NCBI GenBank assembly: GCA_003159795.1
Contig: PLPK01000076.1
Span: forward strand, 83,331 to 119,390
From: Acidimicrobiaceae bacterium
GTDB lineage: Bacteria > Actinomycetota > Acidimicrobiia > Acidimicrobiales > Bog-793
Reading direction: 5' to 3'
DNA: 36,060 bases
Shown here: in pieces, positions 1-7,328 of the stretch
How positions within the stretch are numbered: position 1 is the stretch's first letter
How the letters are laid out: each line of letters begins with the position of its first letter
Made by a program: the position numbers and the translations under genes
Notes under the pieces: generated by a model
What the model was told of the DNA's origin: nothing
The model's database searches: none
What the model saw: the letters and a program-made list of their open reading frames with translations, nothing else

Positions 1-69
1 GGCTCCGCCACCCGGCGGCGGCATCCCGCCTCCCGGCGGGCCAGAGCCCATGTCCACACCGTTGGCCAT
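1..69 (-). CDS. Left-edge partial gene, Gly/Pro/Met-rich N-terminus
   Basis: On the minus strand an ATG opens a frame that stays open for 23 codons to the window edge. It begins MANGVDMGSG and continues with Gly-Pro-Met runs. A good ribosome binding site (GGGAGG, 7 nt before ATG) supports the start. It is too short for the ORF track. Such flexible Gly/Pro-rich starts are common on actinobacterial membrane or signalling proteins, but the function cannot be told from 23 residues. Confidence 0.5.
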   Translation of the reverse strand, partial: MANGVDMGSGPPGGGMPPPGGGA

Positions 70-396
70 CGTCGGACCTCCCTCTGTGCGCCTCGGAAAG
101 GTCGGTCGGCCCTCGTCGTGCGCACTATCTAGTCGTACGACAACGTGTTTTGCAGGCAACCTGGAACGAACCTCCGGCAGCGTATCCCGTAAAGGACACG
201 CCGGCTCAGAAAAGTGCACCCCCGTCCAGGTTCTCTCGTGCGAGATTCCTGCAGCCGGCGGCACGACGAGTCGGGACACCACGGGGCGCATAGACGCCCG
301 GCCCGGCGCGGCCCCCCGGTCCCCCGCTCCCGAAGGGGTGGGTAGTCACAGATTGATTGGAGTCGCCGCCGACACCGCCCGAGAGGTGCTGGTCGG
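70..396. other. Divergent intergenic region, no gene supported
   Basis: This stretch separates the left-edge minus-strand gene from the plus-strand deaminase, so it should hold both promoters. ORFs on both strands here (132 aa and 149 aa) have Arg/Ser/Gly-rich low-complexity translations and look like GC shadows. Two small palindromes are visible near the left gene: ACTATCTAGT (124-133) and the perfect 10-bp GTCGTACGAC (132-141). No clear -10 hexamer was found for the deaminase. Confidence 0.5.
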
Positions 397-1722
397 ATGC
401 CACCGGGGACGGCGATACTACGGGTCGTGGTGCAGCGAATGGTCCTGAGGGGCGCGCGGGTCCCCGGCGACATCGCCGTGGAGGGGGGCCGCATCGCCGC
501 GATCGGCGCGGTCGACGCCCGTCCCGGCGACCGGGTGCTCCCCTGCGACGGTGCTCTCGTCACCGCCGGGCTCATCAACTGCCACCACCACCTCTACCAG
601 TGGCTGACCCGGGGACGGGCGACGGCCTGCGACCTCTTCACCTGGCTGCAGACGCTCTACCCCGTCTGGGGGAGGATCTCGGTCGAGGACACGGCGGCGG
701 CGGCCCTCGTCGGGCTTGGCGAGCTCGCCCTTTCCGGGGCGACGACGGTGTCGGACCACCACTACGTCGTGCCCCACGGCGACGACGCCGTCTTCGACGT
801 GATCGCCGGGGCGGCGCGCACGGTCGGCGTCCGTCTGCAGCTCTGCCGCGGCTCGATGGACCTCGGCGAGAGTGCGGGGGGGCTCCCTCCCGACGCCGTC
901 GTGGAATCGATCGACGCCATCCTCGCCTCCACCGAGGCCGTCGCCGCCCGTCTGCATGACGGGGAACGGGTGATGATCTCCGTCGCCCCGTGCAGCCCGT
1001 TCTCCGTGACGACCGATCTCATGCGCGAGTCCGCCACGCTCGCCCGCCGCCTGGGACTGCGCCTGCACACCCATCTCGCCGAGACCCAGGACGAGGCGGC
1101 CCACTGTGAGGCACGCTTCGGCAAACGCCCGCTCGCGCTGATGGAGGAGCTCGACTGGCTTGGCGACGACGTCTGGTTCGCCCACGCCATCCACCTCGAC
1201 GCCGACGAGGTCGCCGCCGTCGGCCGCTCCCACACCGGCGTCGCGCACTGCCCGAGCTCAAACGCCCGCCTCGCCGCCGGGCTGTGCCCGGTACGGGGCC
1301 TCCTCGACGCGGGCGCGCCCGTCGGGCTCGGCGTCGACGGTCCCGCCTCGAACGAGATGGGCGTCCTGCTGCCGGAGCTGCGCCAGGCCCTCTACCTCGC
1401 GCGCCTGCGGGAAGGGCGGGCCGACGCCCTGTCGCCCGCCGAGGCGCTCGCCCTGGCCACCTCGGGGGGCGCCGCCTGCCTCGGACGACGCGACCTCGGA
1501 CGGCTCGAGGTGGGGGCGGCCGCCGACCTCGCCGTCTGGCCGCTGGACGACCTGGCCGACCTCCCCGACCCGGTGGACGGACTCGTGCTCGGTCCCGACC
1601 GCCGCGTCCGCCACCTCCTCGTCGCGGGCGAGACCGTCGTTTCCGACGGGAACCTCGTGGGCGTCGACCTCGCGGCCGCCCACGCTACCCTGGCACGGCA
1701 CGCCGCGAAGCTGTGGTCGTGA
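397..1722 (+). CDS. 8-oxoguanine deaminase (amidohydrolase family)
   Basis: A metal-dependent cytosolic amidohydrolase expected to deaminate 8-oxoguanine to urate. The 441-aa protein shows the TIM-barrel metal set of the ATZ/TRZ/SsnA group: HHH at residues 63-65, HTH at 224-226, AHAIH around 263-266, and GVDGPASN with Asp 314. The segment RGSMDLGESAGGLPPD (about 151-166) is close to what I recall as diagnostic of 8-oxoguanine deaminases rather than guanine or chlorohydrolase relatives. The ATG at 397 has a GAGAGG-like site about 10 nt upstream; an internal ATG at 439 is possible. The hydantoinase gene follows after 70 nt and likely belongs to the same transcript. A looser SsnA-type assignment cannot be excluded, since ssnA sits in the comparable enterobacterial cluster. 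Confidence 0.85.
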   Translation: MPPGTAILRVVVQRMVLRGARVPGDIAVEGGRIAAIGAVDARPGDRVLPCDGALVTAGLINCHHHLYQWLTRGRATACDLFTWLQTLYPVWGRISVEDTAAAALVGLGELALSGATTVSDHHYVVPHGDDAVFDVIAGAARTVGVRLQLCRGSMDLGESAGGLPPDAVVESIDAILASTEAVAARLHDGERVMISVAPCSPFSVTTDLMRESATLARRLGLRLHTHLAETQDEAAHCEARFGKRPLALMEELDWLGDDVWFAHAIHLDADEVAAVGRSHTGVAHCPSSNARLAAGLCPVRGLLDAGAPVGLGVDGPASNEMGVLLPELRQALYLARLREGRADALSPAEALALATSGGAACLGRRDLGRLEVGAAADLAVWPLDDLADLPDPVDGLVLGPDRRVRHLLVAGETVVSDGNLVGVDLAAAHATLARHAAKLWS

Positions 1723-1750
1723 GGGTCGCGTCCCCACACGCGGCGAAGGC

Positions 1751-1766
1751 GGCCGGCGCGCCGGCC
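1751..1766. repeat. Perfect 16-bp palindrome between deaminase and hydantoinase genes
   Basis: GGCCGGCGCGCCGGCC reads identically on both strands and lies in the 70-nt gap, 27 nt ahead of the hydantoinase start. It could form a compact RNA stem or be a protein site. In GC-rich DNA such palindromes arise more easily, so function is unproven. Confidence 0.4.
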
Positions 1767-1792
1767 TGGGCGATGACGCAGGGGTTCGCACC

Positions 1793-3199
1793 ATGCTGAT
1801 CGGCGGCGGGACCGTCATCGACGAGGTGGGCGAGCGGCCCGCCGATGTGCGGGTCGGCGACGACGGCCGGGTGGCCGAGGTGGCGGCGGGGCTCACGCCC
1901 CGCCCGGGCGAGAAGGTGCACGACGCGACCGGCAAGCTCGTTCTGCCCGGGGGGGTCGACCCCCACACCCACATGCAGCTGCCGGTCGGCGCGGTGCGCG
2001 TCTCGGACGACTTCGCTTCCGGCACGCGCGCCGCCGCGCTCGGCGGCACGACGACGATCATCGACTACGTCACGCCCGAGCGCGGCGAGGACCCGCTCGG
2101 CGCCGCCGCGCGGTGGCGGACCCTCGCGGAGCCGTCGGCGATCGACTGGGGGCTGCACCTCAGCTTCACGGCCGTCGTGGCCGAATCGGTCGTCGCGGCC
2201 GCGGTCGAGGACGGCATCACGTCATTCAAGCTCTACCTCGCCTATCCCGACCGCCTGCAGGTCGACGACGGCACCGTCGTCGCGCTGATGCGCGCAGCCC
2301 GGCGCCAAGGAGCCCTCGTCACCCTGCACTGCGAGAACGGCGCGGCGATCGAGGAGCTCCGGCGGGAGGCGCTGGCGGAGGGGCGCACGGGGGTCATCGA
2401 GCACGCTCGCACCCGGCCCCCGCTCCTCGAGGCCGAGGCGACGAGCCGCGCCGCGGTGCTCGCCGAACTGACCGGCGCCGCGATCTACATCGTGCACGTC
2501 TCCTGCGCCGACGCCCTGGCGGCGATCCGCGCGGCCCGGGAGCGGGGCGTCCGGATCCAGGCCGAGACCTGCCCGCAGTACCTGTTCCTCGACGAGACCC
2601 GGCTCGAGGGTCCCGACGCGGAGGACTTCGTCTGCACCCCGCCGCTGCGGCCGACGCGGCACGCCGCGAGCCTGTGGGCAGGACTGGCCAACGGGTGGAT
2701 CCAGACCATCGGCACGGACCACTGCCCGTTCACCCGCGCCGACCGCCGCGTCGGGACGACCGGGGAGCCGGGGGGCGTGCGCGACTTCACTCAGATCCCC
2801 GGCGGGCTCCCGGGGGTCGAGACCCGGCTCGCCCTCATCTGGTCTGCGGTGCGCGACGGGCGGATCACCGCGGCGGACTGGGTGCGGCTGTGCTGTGCGG
2901 CGCCGGCGCAGGCCTTCGGGCTGTGGCCGCGGAAGGGCTCGCTCGCCGCCGGTGCCGACGCCGATGTGGTGGTCTGGGATCCCGAAAGGCGTCACGGGCT
3001 CGGGGCCGGGGACCTCGACATGGCCGTCGACCACTCCCCCTACGAGGGCATGGTCGCCACCGGCTGGCCCGAGCTGGTGCTGAGCCGGGGCCGGGTGATC
3101 GTGCGGGACGAAAGCTTCGTCGGCGACCCGGGCTGGGGCCGCTACCTCGCCCGCTCGCCTCTCTCCCCCGACGGGGGCGCGCCCGTGACGGGACGTTAG
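1793..3199 (+). CDS. hyuA: Dihydropyrimidinase / D-hydantoinase family hydrolase
   Basis: A cyclic-amidohydrolase of 468 aa that should open a hydantoin- or dihydropyrimidine-like ring. Visible active-site features: HTH at 58-60, the carboxylated-lysine site in ITSFKLYLAY (Lys 146), His 179 in LHCEN, His 235 in IVHVSC, and Asp 309 in TIGTDHCPF. Family length is usual. The ORF track extends far upstream, inside the deaminase gene; the ATG at 1793 is chosen because it matches the family N-terminus (short beta strand, then VDPHTH) and has a GGGG site about 8 nt before it. Neighbours (8-oxoguanine deaminase, YgfM/XdhD-like subunits) match the enterobacterial block where this gene is hyuA. The substrate is therefore more likely a purine-ring breakdown intermediate than a pyrimidine, but this is inference. 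Confidence 0.88.
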   Translation: MLIGGGTVIDEVGERPADVRVGDDGRVAEVAAGLTPRPGEKVHDATGKLVLPGGVDPHTHMQLPVGAVRVSDDFASGTRAAALGGTTTIIDYVTPERGEDPLGAAARWRTLAEPSAIDWGLHLSFTAVVAESVVAAAVEDGITSFKLYLAYPDRLQVDDGTVVALMRAARRQGALVTLHCENGAAIEELRREALAEGRTGVIEHARTRPPLLEAEATSRAAVLAELTGAAIYIVHVSCADALAAIRAARERGVRIQAETCPQYLFLDETRLEGPDAEDFVCTPPLRPTRHAASLWAGLANGWIQTIGTDHCPFTRADRRVGTTGEPGGVRDFTQIPGGLPGVETRLALIWSAVRDGRITAADWVRLCCAAPAQAFGLWPRKGSLAAGADADVVVWDPERRHGLGAGDLDMAVDHSPYEGMVATGWPELVLSRGRVIVRDESFVGDPGWGRYLARSPLSPDGGAPVTGR

Positions 3200-3202
3200 G
3201 CT
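3197..3202 (+). promoter_or_regulatory. Possible -10 hexamer TAGGCT for ygfM-xdhD
   Basis: TAGGCT fits the actinobacterial TANNNT -10 pattern and overlaps the TAG stop codon of the hydantoinase gene. Transcription would start near 3209 and give a leader of about 27 nt containing the GGGAGG site. The same hexamer precedes the second hydroxylase gene (8942). No clear -35 is visible. Confidence 0.3.
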
Positions 3203-3235
3203 CGTTCCAACCCCTCCCGGGAGGTACGGCTCGAG

Positions 3236-3970
3236 ATGGTGGACACCGCACAGTACTGGCGGCCGCAGTCGTTGGAAGAGGCGTTCTCGCTGCTCGAGAG
3301 CCCGACAGCGGCGGTAATCGGTGGGGGGACGAGCCTCAACGCGCGCGCCGGCGGTGATGCCCGCGAGGTGATCGACCTGCAGGCGCTCGGCCTCGACATG
3401 ATCGCCCGGCGGCCCGACGGGACCCTCGCCATCGGCGCCATGACGAGACTGCAAGAGATCGTCGATTGTGACGAGGTCCCCCCCGTCGTGCGAGAGGCCG
3501 CGCGCCGGGAGGCGCCGAGCACCCTGCGGGCGCAGGCGACCATCGGCGGGTGCGTCGCCCCGGCCGAGTTCGACAGCGAACTGCTCGCCACGCTCCTCGC
3601 CTACGACGCCCACGTCGAGATCACCCGCCGAGACGGCAGGTCCGAGATCACGCTCGAGGTGCTCTTCGGCCGGCTCCCGCTCGAGCACGGAGAGGTCATC
3701 ACCTCCGTGTCGCTCGACACGCGCGGGACCGCCCATCTCGCCCGCACGGCGCGCACGTCGGCCGACCGCGCGATCGTCGCGGCGGTCGCACGCAACCTCG
3801 ACGGCGAGCGGCGGTTGGCGCTCGCGGGGGTCGCGACCACGCCGGTCGTCGTCGAGCCGGCGGCCACCGACCTGCTCACTCCGCCCGGGGACTTCCGGGG
3901 ATCGAGCGGGTACCGGAGCGCACTCGCCGCCGTGCTGAGCGCGCGTGCCCTCGCGGCGGTCGAGCGATGA
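3236..3970 (+). CDS. ygfM: FAD-binding subunit of molybdenum hydroxylase (YgfM-like)
   Basis: A 244-aa protein of the xanthine dehydrogenase/CO dehydrogenase medium-subunit family, which holds FAD and passes electrons between the iron-sulfur subunit and the acceptor. FAD-site features are present: AVIGGGTSLN (about 26-35) in the place of the usual AGGTDL, and TLRAQATIGG (about 96-105) in the place of RNxATIGG. The C-terminal domain is short, as in the roughly 260-aa YgfM group rather than longer XdhB proteins. The ATG at 3236 has GGGAGG 11 nt upstream. The stop codon overlaps an in-frame ATG of the next gene (ATGA), which suggests translational coupling with the XdhD-like subunit. Confidence 0.82.
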   Translation: MVDTAQYWRPQSLEEAFSLLESPTAAVIGGGTSLNARAGGDAREVIDLQALGLDMIARRPDGTLAIGAMTRLQEIVDCDEVPPVVREAARREAPSTLRAQATIGGCVAPAEFDSELLATLLAYDAHVEITRRDGRSEITLEVLFGRLPLEHGEVITSVSLDTRGTAHLARTARTSADRAIVAAVARNLDGERRLALAGVATTPVVVEPAATDLLTPPGDFRGSSGYRSALAAVLSARALAAVER

Positions 3971-4047
3971 GCGGGCTGCGGGCGGACGGCGAAGAGACAG
4001 CCAAGATGACACTGGATGAGTCGGGCGCCAAGCGACGGGGAGAACTC

Positions 4048-6990
4048 ATGACGGAGATTGACCTCTCGGTCAACGGCAGGCGGCACTCCGTCGAGTGCGA
4101 GGCGCATACGACGCTGCTCACGGTGCTGCGCCGCCTGGGGTGCTTCAGCGTGCGGTTCGGTTCCGCGACGGGCGAGACCGGCGCGGCGGCCGTCCTCGTC
4201 GACGGTCGGCTCGTCGCCGCCGACGTGCTGCTCGCCGCCCAGGCCGTCGGTCACGAGATCACCACGGTCGAGGCGCTCAACGTCGCCACCGGCGAGTACC
4301 ACCCGATCCAGGAGGCCTTCGTCGAGGCCGGGGCCATGCAGTCGGGTTACTCGGCGGGTGCGATGGTGCTGGCGACGAAGGCGCTGCTCGAGGCGAACCC
4401 CGACCCCACCGAGGCCGAGATCCGTGACGCGCTGAGCGGGATCCTCGACCGGGAGACCGCCTATGTGAAGGTCGTCGAGGCGGTGAAGCGTGCCGCGGCC
4501 GCTCTGCGCGGCGAGAAGTGCCGCCCGATGGACCCGGTCGTGGTCGACGCACTCGCCGGATACAAAGCGTCGCCGGCGGCCACGGTGACGGAGGTCGACG
4601 GCGAAGTCTCGATGGCGGTGCCGCGTCTCGTCATCTCCCCCGACGTGCCCCAGACCGCCGTCGTCGGCAAGCCCGAGACGAAGGTCGACGCCCTGCGGCT
4701 GGTGAAGGGCAATCCTGCCTTCACCGACGACATCGAGCCGCGGGGCATGCTCTTCGCCAAGGTGCTGCGCAGCCCGCACGCCCACGCCCGCATCGTCGCG
4801 ATCGACGACTCGGCGGCGGCGGCGCTGCCCGGCGTGCACGCCGTGCTCCACTGCCGGAACACCGCCCGCGTGAAGTACGCCTCAGGCGGGCAGAGCTGGC
4901 CCAACCCGCCCCCGTGGGACCAGGTGAGCTTCGACGACAAGGTCCGCCACGTGGGCGACCGGGTCGCCGCCGTGGCGGCGGAGTCGACCGAGATCGCCGA
5001 GGAGGCCTGCCGCCTGATCAAGGTGACCTACGAGGAGCTGCCCGCCGTCTTCGACGAGGTCGAGGCCATCAAGCCCGGCGCGCCGGTCATCCACGACGAG
5101 ACGGACACGGAGGGGATCTTCGACTCGGGGCGCAACATCAGTCACCACATCGAGGGACAGACCGTCTCCGACGAGGCGCTGGAGGCGGCGTTCGCCGGCG
5201 CCGACCGCGTCTTCGAGGAGACCTTCCACGTCCAGCAGGTCCAGCACACGCCCATCGAGCCCCACATCACGATCGGGTGGCTCGACGAGGACGAGCGGCT
5301 GGTGCTGCGCACCTCCACCCAGGTCCCGTTCCACGTGCGCCGGATGGTGGCGCCGCTTCTGGGCCTCCCCGTCAAGCGCATCCGCGTCATCAAACCCCGC
5401 CTCGGTGGCGGCTTCGGGGCGAAACAGGAGATGGTGATCGAGGACATCGTCGGCCACCTCGTGCTCGCCACCCGCCACCCGGTCCGGCTCGAGCTCACCC
5501 GCGCCGAGGAGTTCATCTCGACCCGCGTCCGTCACGCCATGACGGTCACGTTCCGCTCCGGCGTCGACGCCGAGGGCCGGCTCGTCGCCCAGGACATGTC
5601 CGTGGTCTCCAACACCGGCGCCTACGGCACCCACGGGTTCACGGTGAACTCGGTCAGCGGCCAGCACGGCCTGTCGCTCTACAACTGCCCGGCGAAGCGC
5701 TTCCGCTGCGACGTCGCCTACACGAACCGCCCCGTGGCGGGCGCCTTCCGCGGCTACGGCGCGCCCCAGGCGTTCTTCGCCCTCGAGAGCCACATGGACG
5801 ACATCGCCAGGGCCCTCGGGCTGGACCCCTACGAGATCCGCGAGCGGAACTGGGTTCGAACCGGCGACCCCCTCGACATCGTGCTGCGACTCGGCGAACG
5901 CGGTGGCGTCGAGGACCTCGCGCCCGAGGACATCCCCGTCATCACGAGCTGCGGCCTCGAGGAGTGCGCCCTGCAGGGCCGGCGCGCCATCGGCTGGGAG
6001 CGGAGGTCCGACCCCGCCTGGCACCGGCCCGCCGACCGCCCGCACATCCGCCGGGGCCTCGGCATGGCGCTCGCCATCCAGGGCTCGGGGATCCCGCTCG
6101 TCGACATGGCGGCCTGCTCGATCAAGATCAACGACGACGGTTCGTTCAACATGCTCGTGGGCGCGACCGACCTCGGCACGGGCTCGGACACCGTGCTCGC
6201 CCAGATCGCCGCCGAGGTGCTCGGCGTGCCGATCGAGGACATCCTCGTCTACTCGTCCGACACCGACTTCACGCCGTTCGACGTCGGCGCCTACGCCTCG
6301 AGCACGACTTACATCTCGGGGGGAGCGGTGAAAAAGGCCGCCGAGGCGGCCCGGGCAAGGATCGTCGTCCGGGCGGCCAGACTGTTGGGCGTCGACGACG
6401 CCTCGACGATCGAGCTGCACGACCGCCGAGCCTGGGCGCTCGACGGGCGCTCGGTGTCGATGGGAGATATCGCCCTCAACGCGCTGCACACCGAGGACCA
6501 GGAACAGATCATGGGCACCGCCAGCCACGTGTCGCCCGAGTCGCCACCGCCGTTCGCAGCCCAGCTCGCCGAGGTCGAGGTGGACATCGAGACCGGCCAG
6601 GTGACGGTCACGAAGCTCGTCACCGCCGTCGACTGCGGCGTGCCGATCAACCCGATCACGGCGAGCGGCCAGGTCGAGGGGGCGATGCTGCAGGCGCTCG
6701 GCTACGCGCTCTGCGAGGAGGTCGTGCTCGACGAAGCCGGCCGGCCGCTCAACGACCGGTTCGGTCCCTACTGGATATTCCGCGCCGATGACACGCCGCC
6801 GATGGAGGTCTACCTCGTGCAGACGATGGAGCCCTCCGGCCCCTACGGCGCGAAGGCGGTGGCGGAGATCCCGATCGACGACGTCGCGCCGGCGGTGCGC
6901 AACGCGATCCTTGACGCGACAGGCGTCGCCATCAACGCGATCCCGTTCACCCCCGAGCGCGTCTGGCGGGCCCTGCAGCCGGCGACGTGA
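4048..6990 (+). CDS. xdhD: XdhD-like molybdenum hydroxylase with cysteine-free ferredoxin domain
   Basis: A 980-aa fusion of a 2Fe-2S-type domain (about 1-160) and a molybdopterin-binding domain of the xanthine dehydrogenase family. In the N-terminal part the fold is recognisable but every cluster ligand is gone: GSATGETGAAAV has Ser 39, Thr 44, Ala 47; then Asp 59; QSGYSAG has Ser 99 and Ser 102; LDRETAY has Asp 134 and Glu 136. The molybdenum part keeps GGGFGAKQE, GAFRGYGAPQ, DLGTGSD, GAYASSTT and a terminal AKAVAEIP carrying the expected catalytic Glu. Enterobacterial XdhD (956 aa), as I recall it, has the same cysteine loss, so this looks like family design, not decay. Start: ATG 4048 has GGGGAGAA upstream and matches the fold boundary; ATG 3967, overlapping the ygfM stop, would add 27 residues. 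Substrate and electron route are unknown; a purine is likely. Confidence 0.85.
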   Translation: MTEIDLSVNGRRHSVECEAHTTLLTVLRRLGCFSVRFGSATGETGAAAVLVDGRLVAADVLLAAQAVGHEITTVEALNVATGEYHPIQEAFVEAGAMQSGYSAGAMVLATKALLEANPDPTEAEIRDALSGILDRETAYVKVVEAVKRAAAALRGEKCRPMDPVVVDALAGYKASPAATVTEVDGEVSMAVPRLVISPDVPQTAVVGKPETKVDALRLVKGNPAFTDDIEPRGMLFAKVLRSPHAHARIVAIDDSAAAALPGVHAVLHCRNTARVKYASGGQSWPNPPPWDQVSFDDKVRHVGDRVAAVAAESTEIAEEACRLIKVTYEELPAVFDEVEAIKPGAPVIHDETDTEGIFDSGRNISHHIEGQTVSDEALEAAFAGADRVFEETFHVQQVQHTPIEPHITIGWLDEDERLVLRTSTQVPFHVRRMVAPLLGLPVKRIRVIKPRLGGGFGAKQEMVIEDIVGHLVLATRHPVRLELTRAEEFISTRVRHAMTVTFRSGVDAEGRLVAQDMSVVSNTGAYGTHGFTVNSVSGQHGLSLYNCPAKRFRCDVAYTNRPVAGAFRGYGAPQAFFALESHMDDIARALGLDPYEIRERNWVRTGDPLDIVLRLGERGGVEDLAPEDIPVITSCGLEECALQGRRAIGWERRSDPAWHRPADRPHIRRGLGMALAIQGSGIPLVDMAACSIKINDDGSFNMLVGATDLGTGSDTVLAQIAAEVLGVPIEDILVYSSDTDFTPFDVGAYASSTTYISGGAVKKAAEAARARIVVRAARLLGVDDASTIELHDRRAWALDGRSVSMGDIALNALHTEDQEQIMGTASHVSPESPPPFAAQLAEVEVDIETGQVTVTKLVTAVDCGVPINPITASGQVEGAMLQALGYALCEEVVLDEAGRPLNDRFGPYWIFRADDTPPMEVYLVQTMEPSGPYGAKAVAEIPIDDVAPAVRNAILDATGVAINAIPFTPERVWRALQPAT

Positions 6991-7328
6991 CGACCCCGCC
7001 CGCCCGGTGAGCCACCCGGAGCGGCGTGCCGGAAAAAGAGGCTCTTCGGAAATGACACGGGGTGCAGTCACAGTGGCCGGTCTCGTGCTCGCGACGGTTG
7101 CCTGCCCGAGTAACAGCACATCGGGGCGAGGGCCTTGCCACCTAATCGCCGAACATTGTTATGTGGCACTCACGACTGCGCGTAACGCCGAATATGTCCC
7201 TACCAGCTAGCGGCAATTTCTGCAGCAGACGTACCACAGAAGAACCAGTTATGGCCTTGTTCGCTGGCAAGGAACGCAAAATCAACTGGTTGGTCTCCCA
7301 GTCGGGCCCGGTAAGACACCATTGGTCT
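6991..7328. other. Convergent intergenic region with lower GC and nested inverted repeats
   Basis: No gene is supported between the xdhD stop and the MFS stop; the small ORFs here lack family signals. From about 7130 the base composition drops clearly below its surroundings. A nested structure is visible: AACCAGTT (7243-7250) pairs with AACTGGTT (7284-7291), and inside it CCTTG (7255-7259) pairs with CAAGG (7268-7272). It may act as terminator or structured RNA for the convergent transcripts; no long U run follows it on the plus strand. Confidence 0.4.

Noticed and set aside
50-448. 132-aa plus-strand ORF at the left end
   Set aside because: Ser/Arg/Gly-rich, overlaps the deaminase start, no ribosome binding site or family match.
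2222-4012. 596-aa minus-strand ORF opposite hydantoinase and ygfM
   Set aside because: Antisense shadow of two recognised genes; no family signal.
5851-5866. tRNA-like T-arm GGTTCGAACC
   Set aside because: Lies inside xdhD coding sequence (WVRTGD) with no cloverleaf around it.
4882-7119. 745-aa minus-strand ORF opposite xdhD
   Set aside because: Antisense to a gene with clear family motifs; Arg/Asp/Val-rich translation without domains, typical GC-driven shadow.
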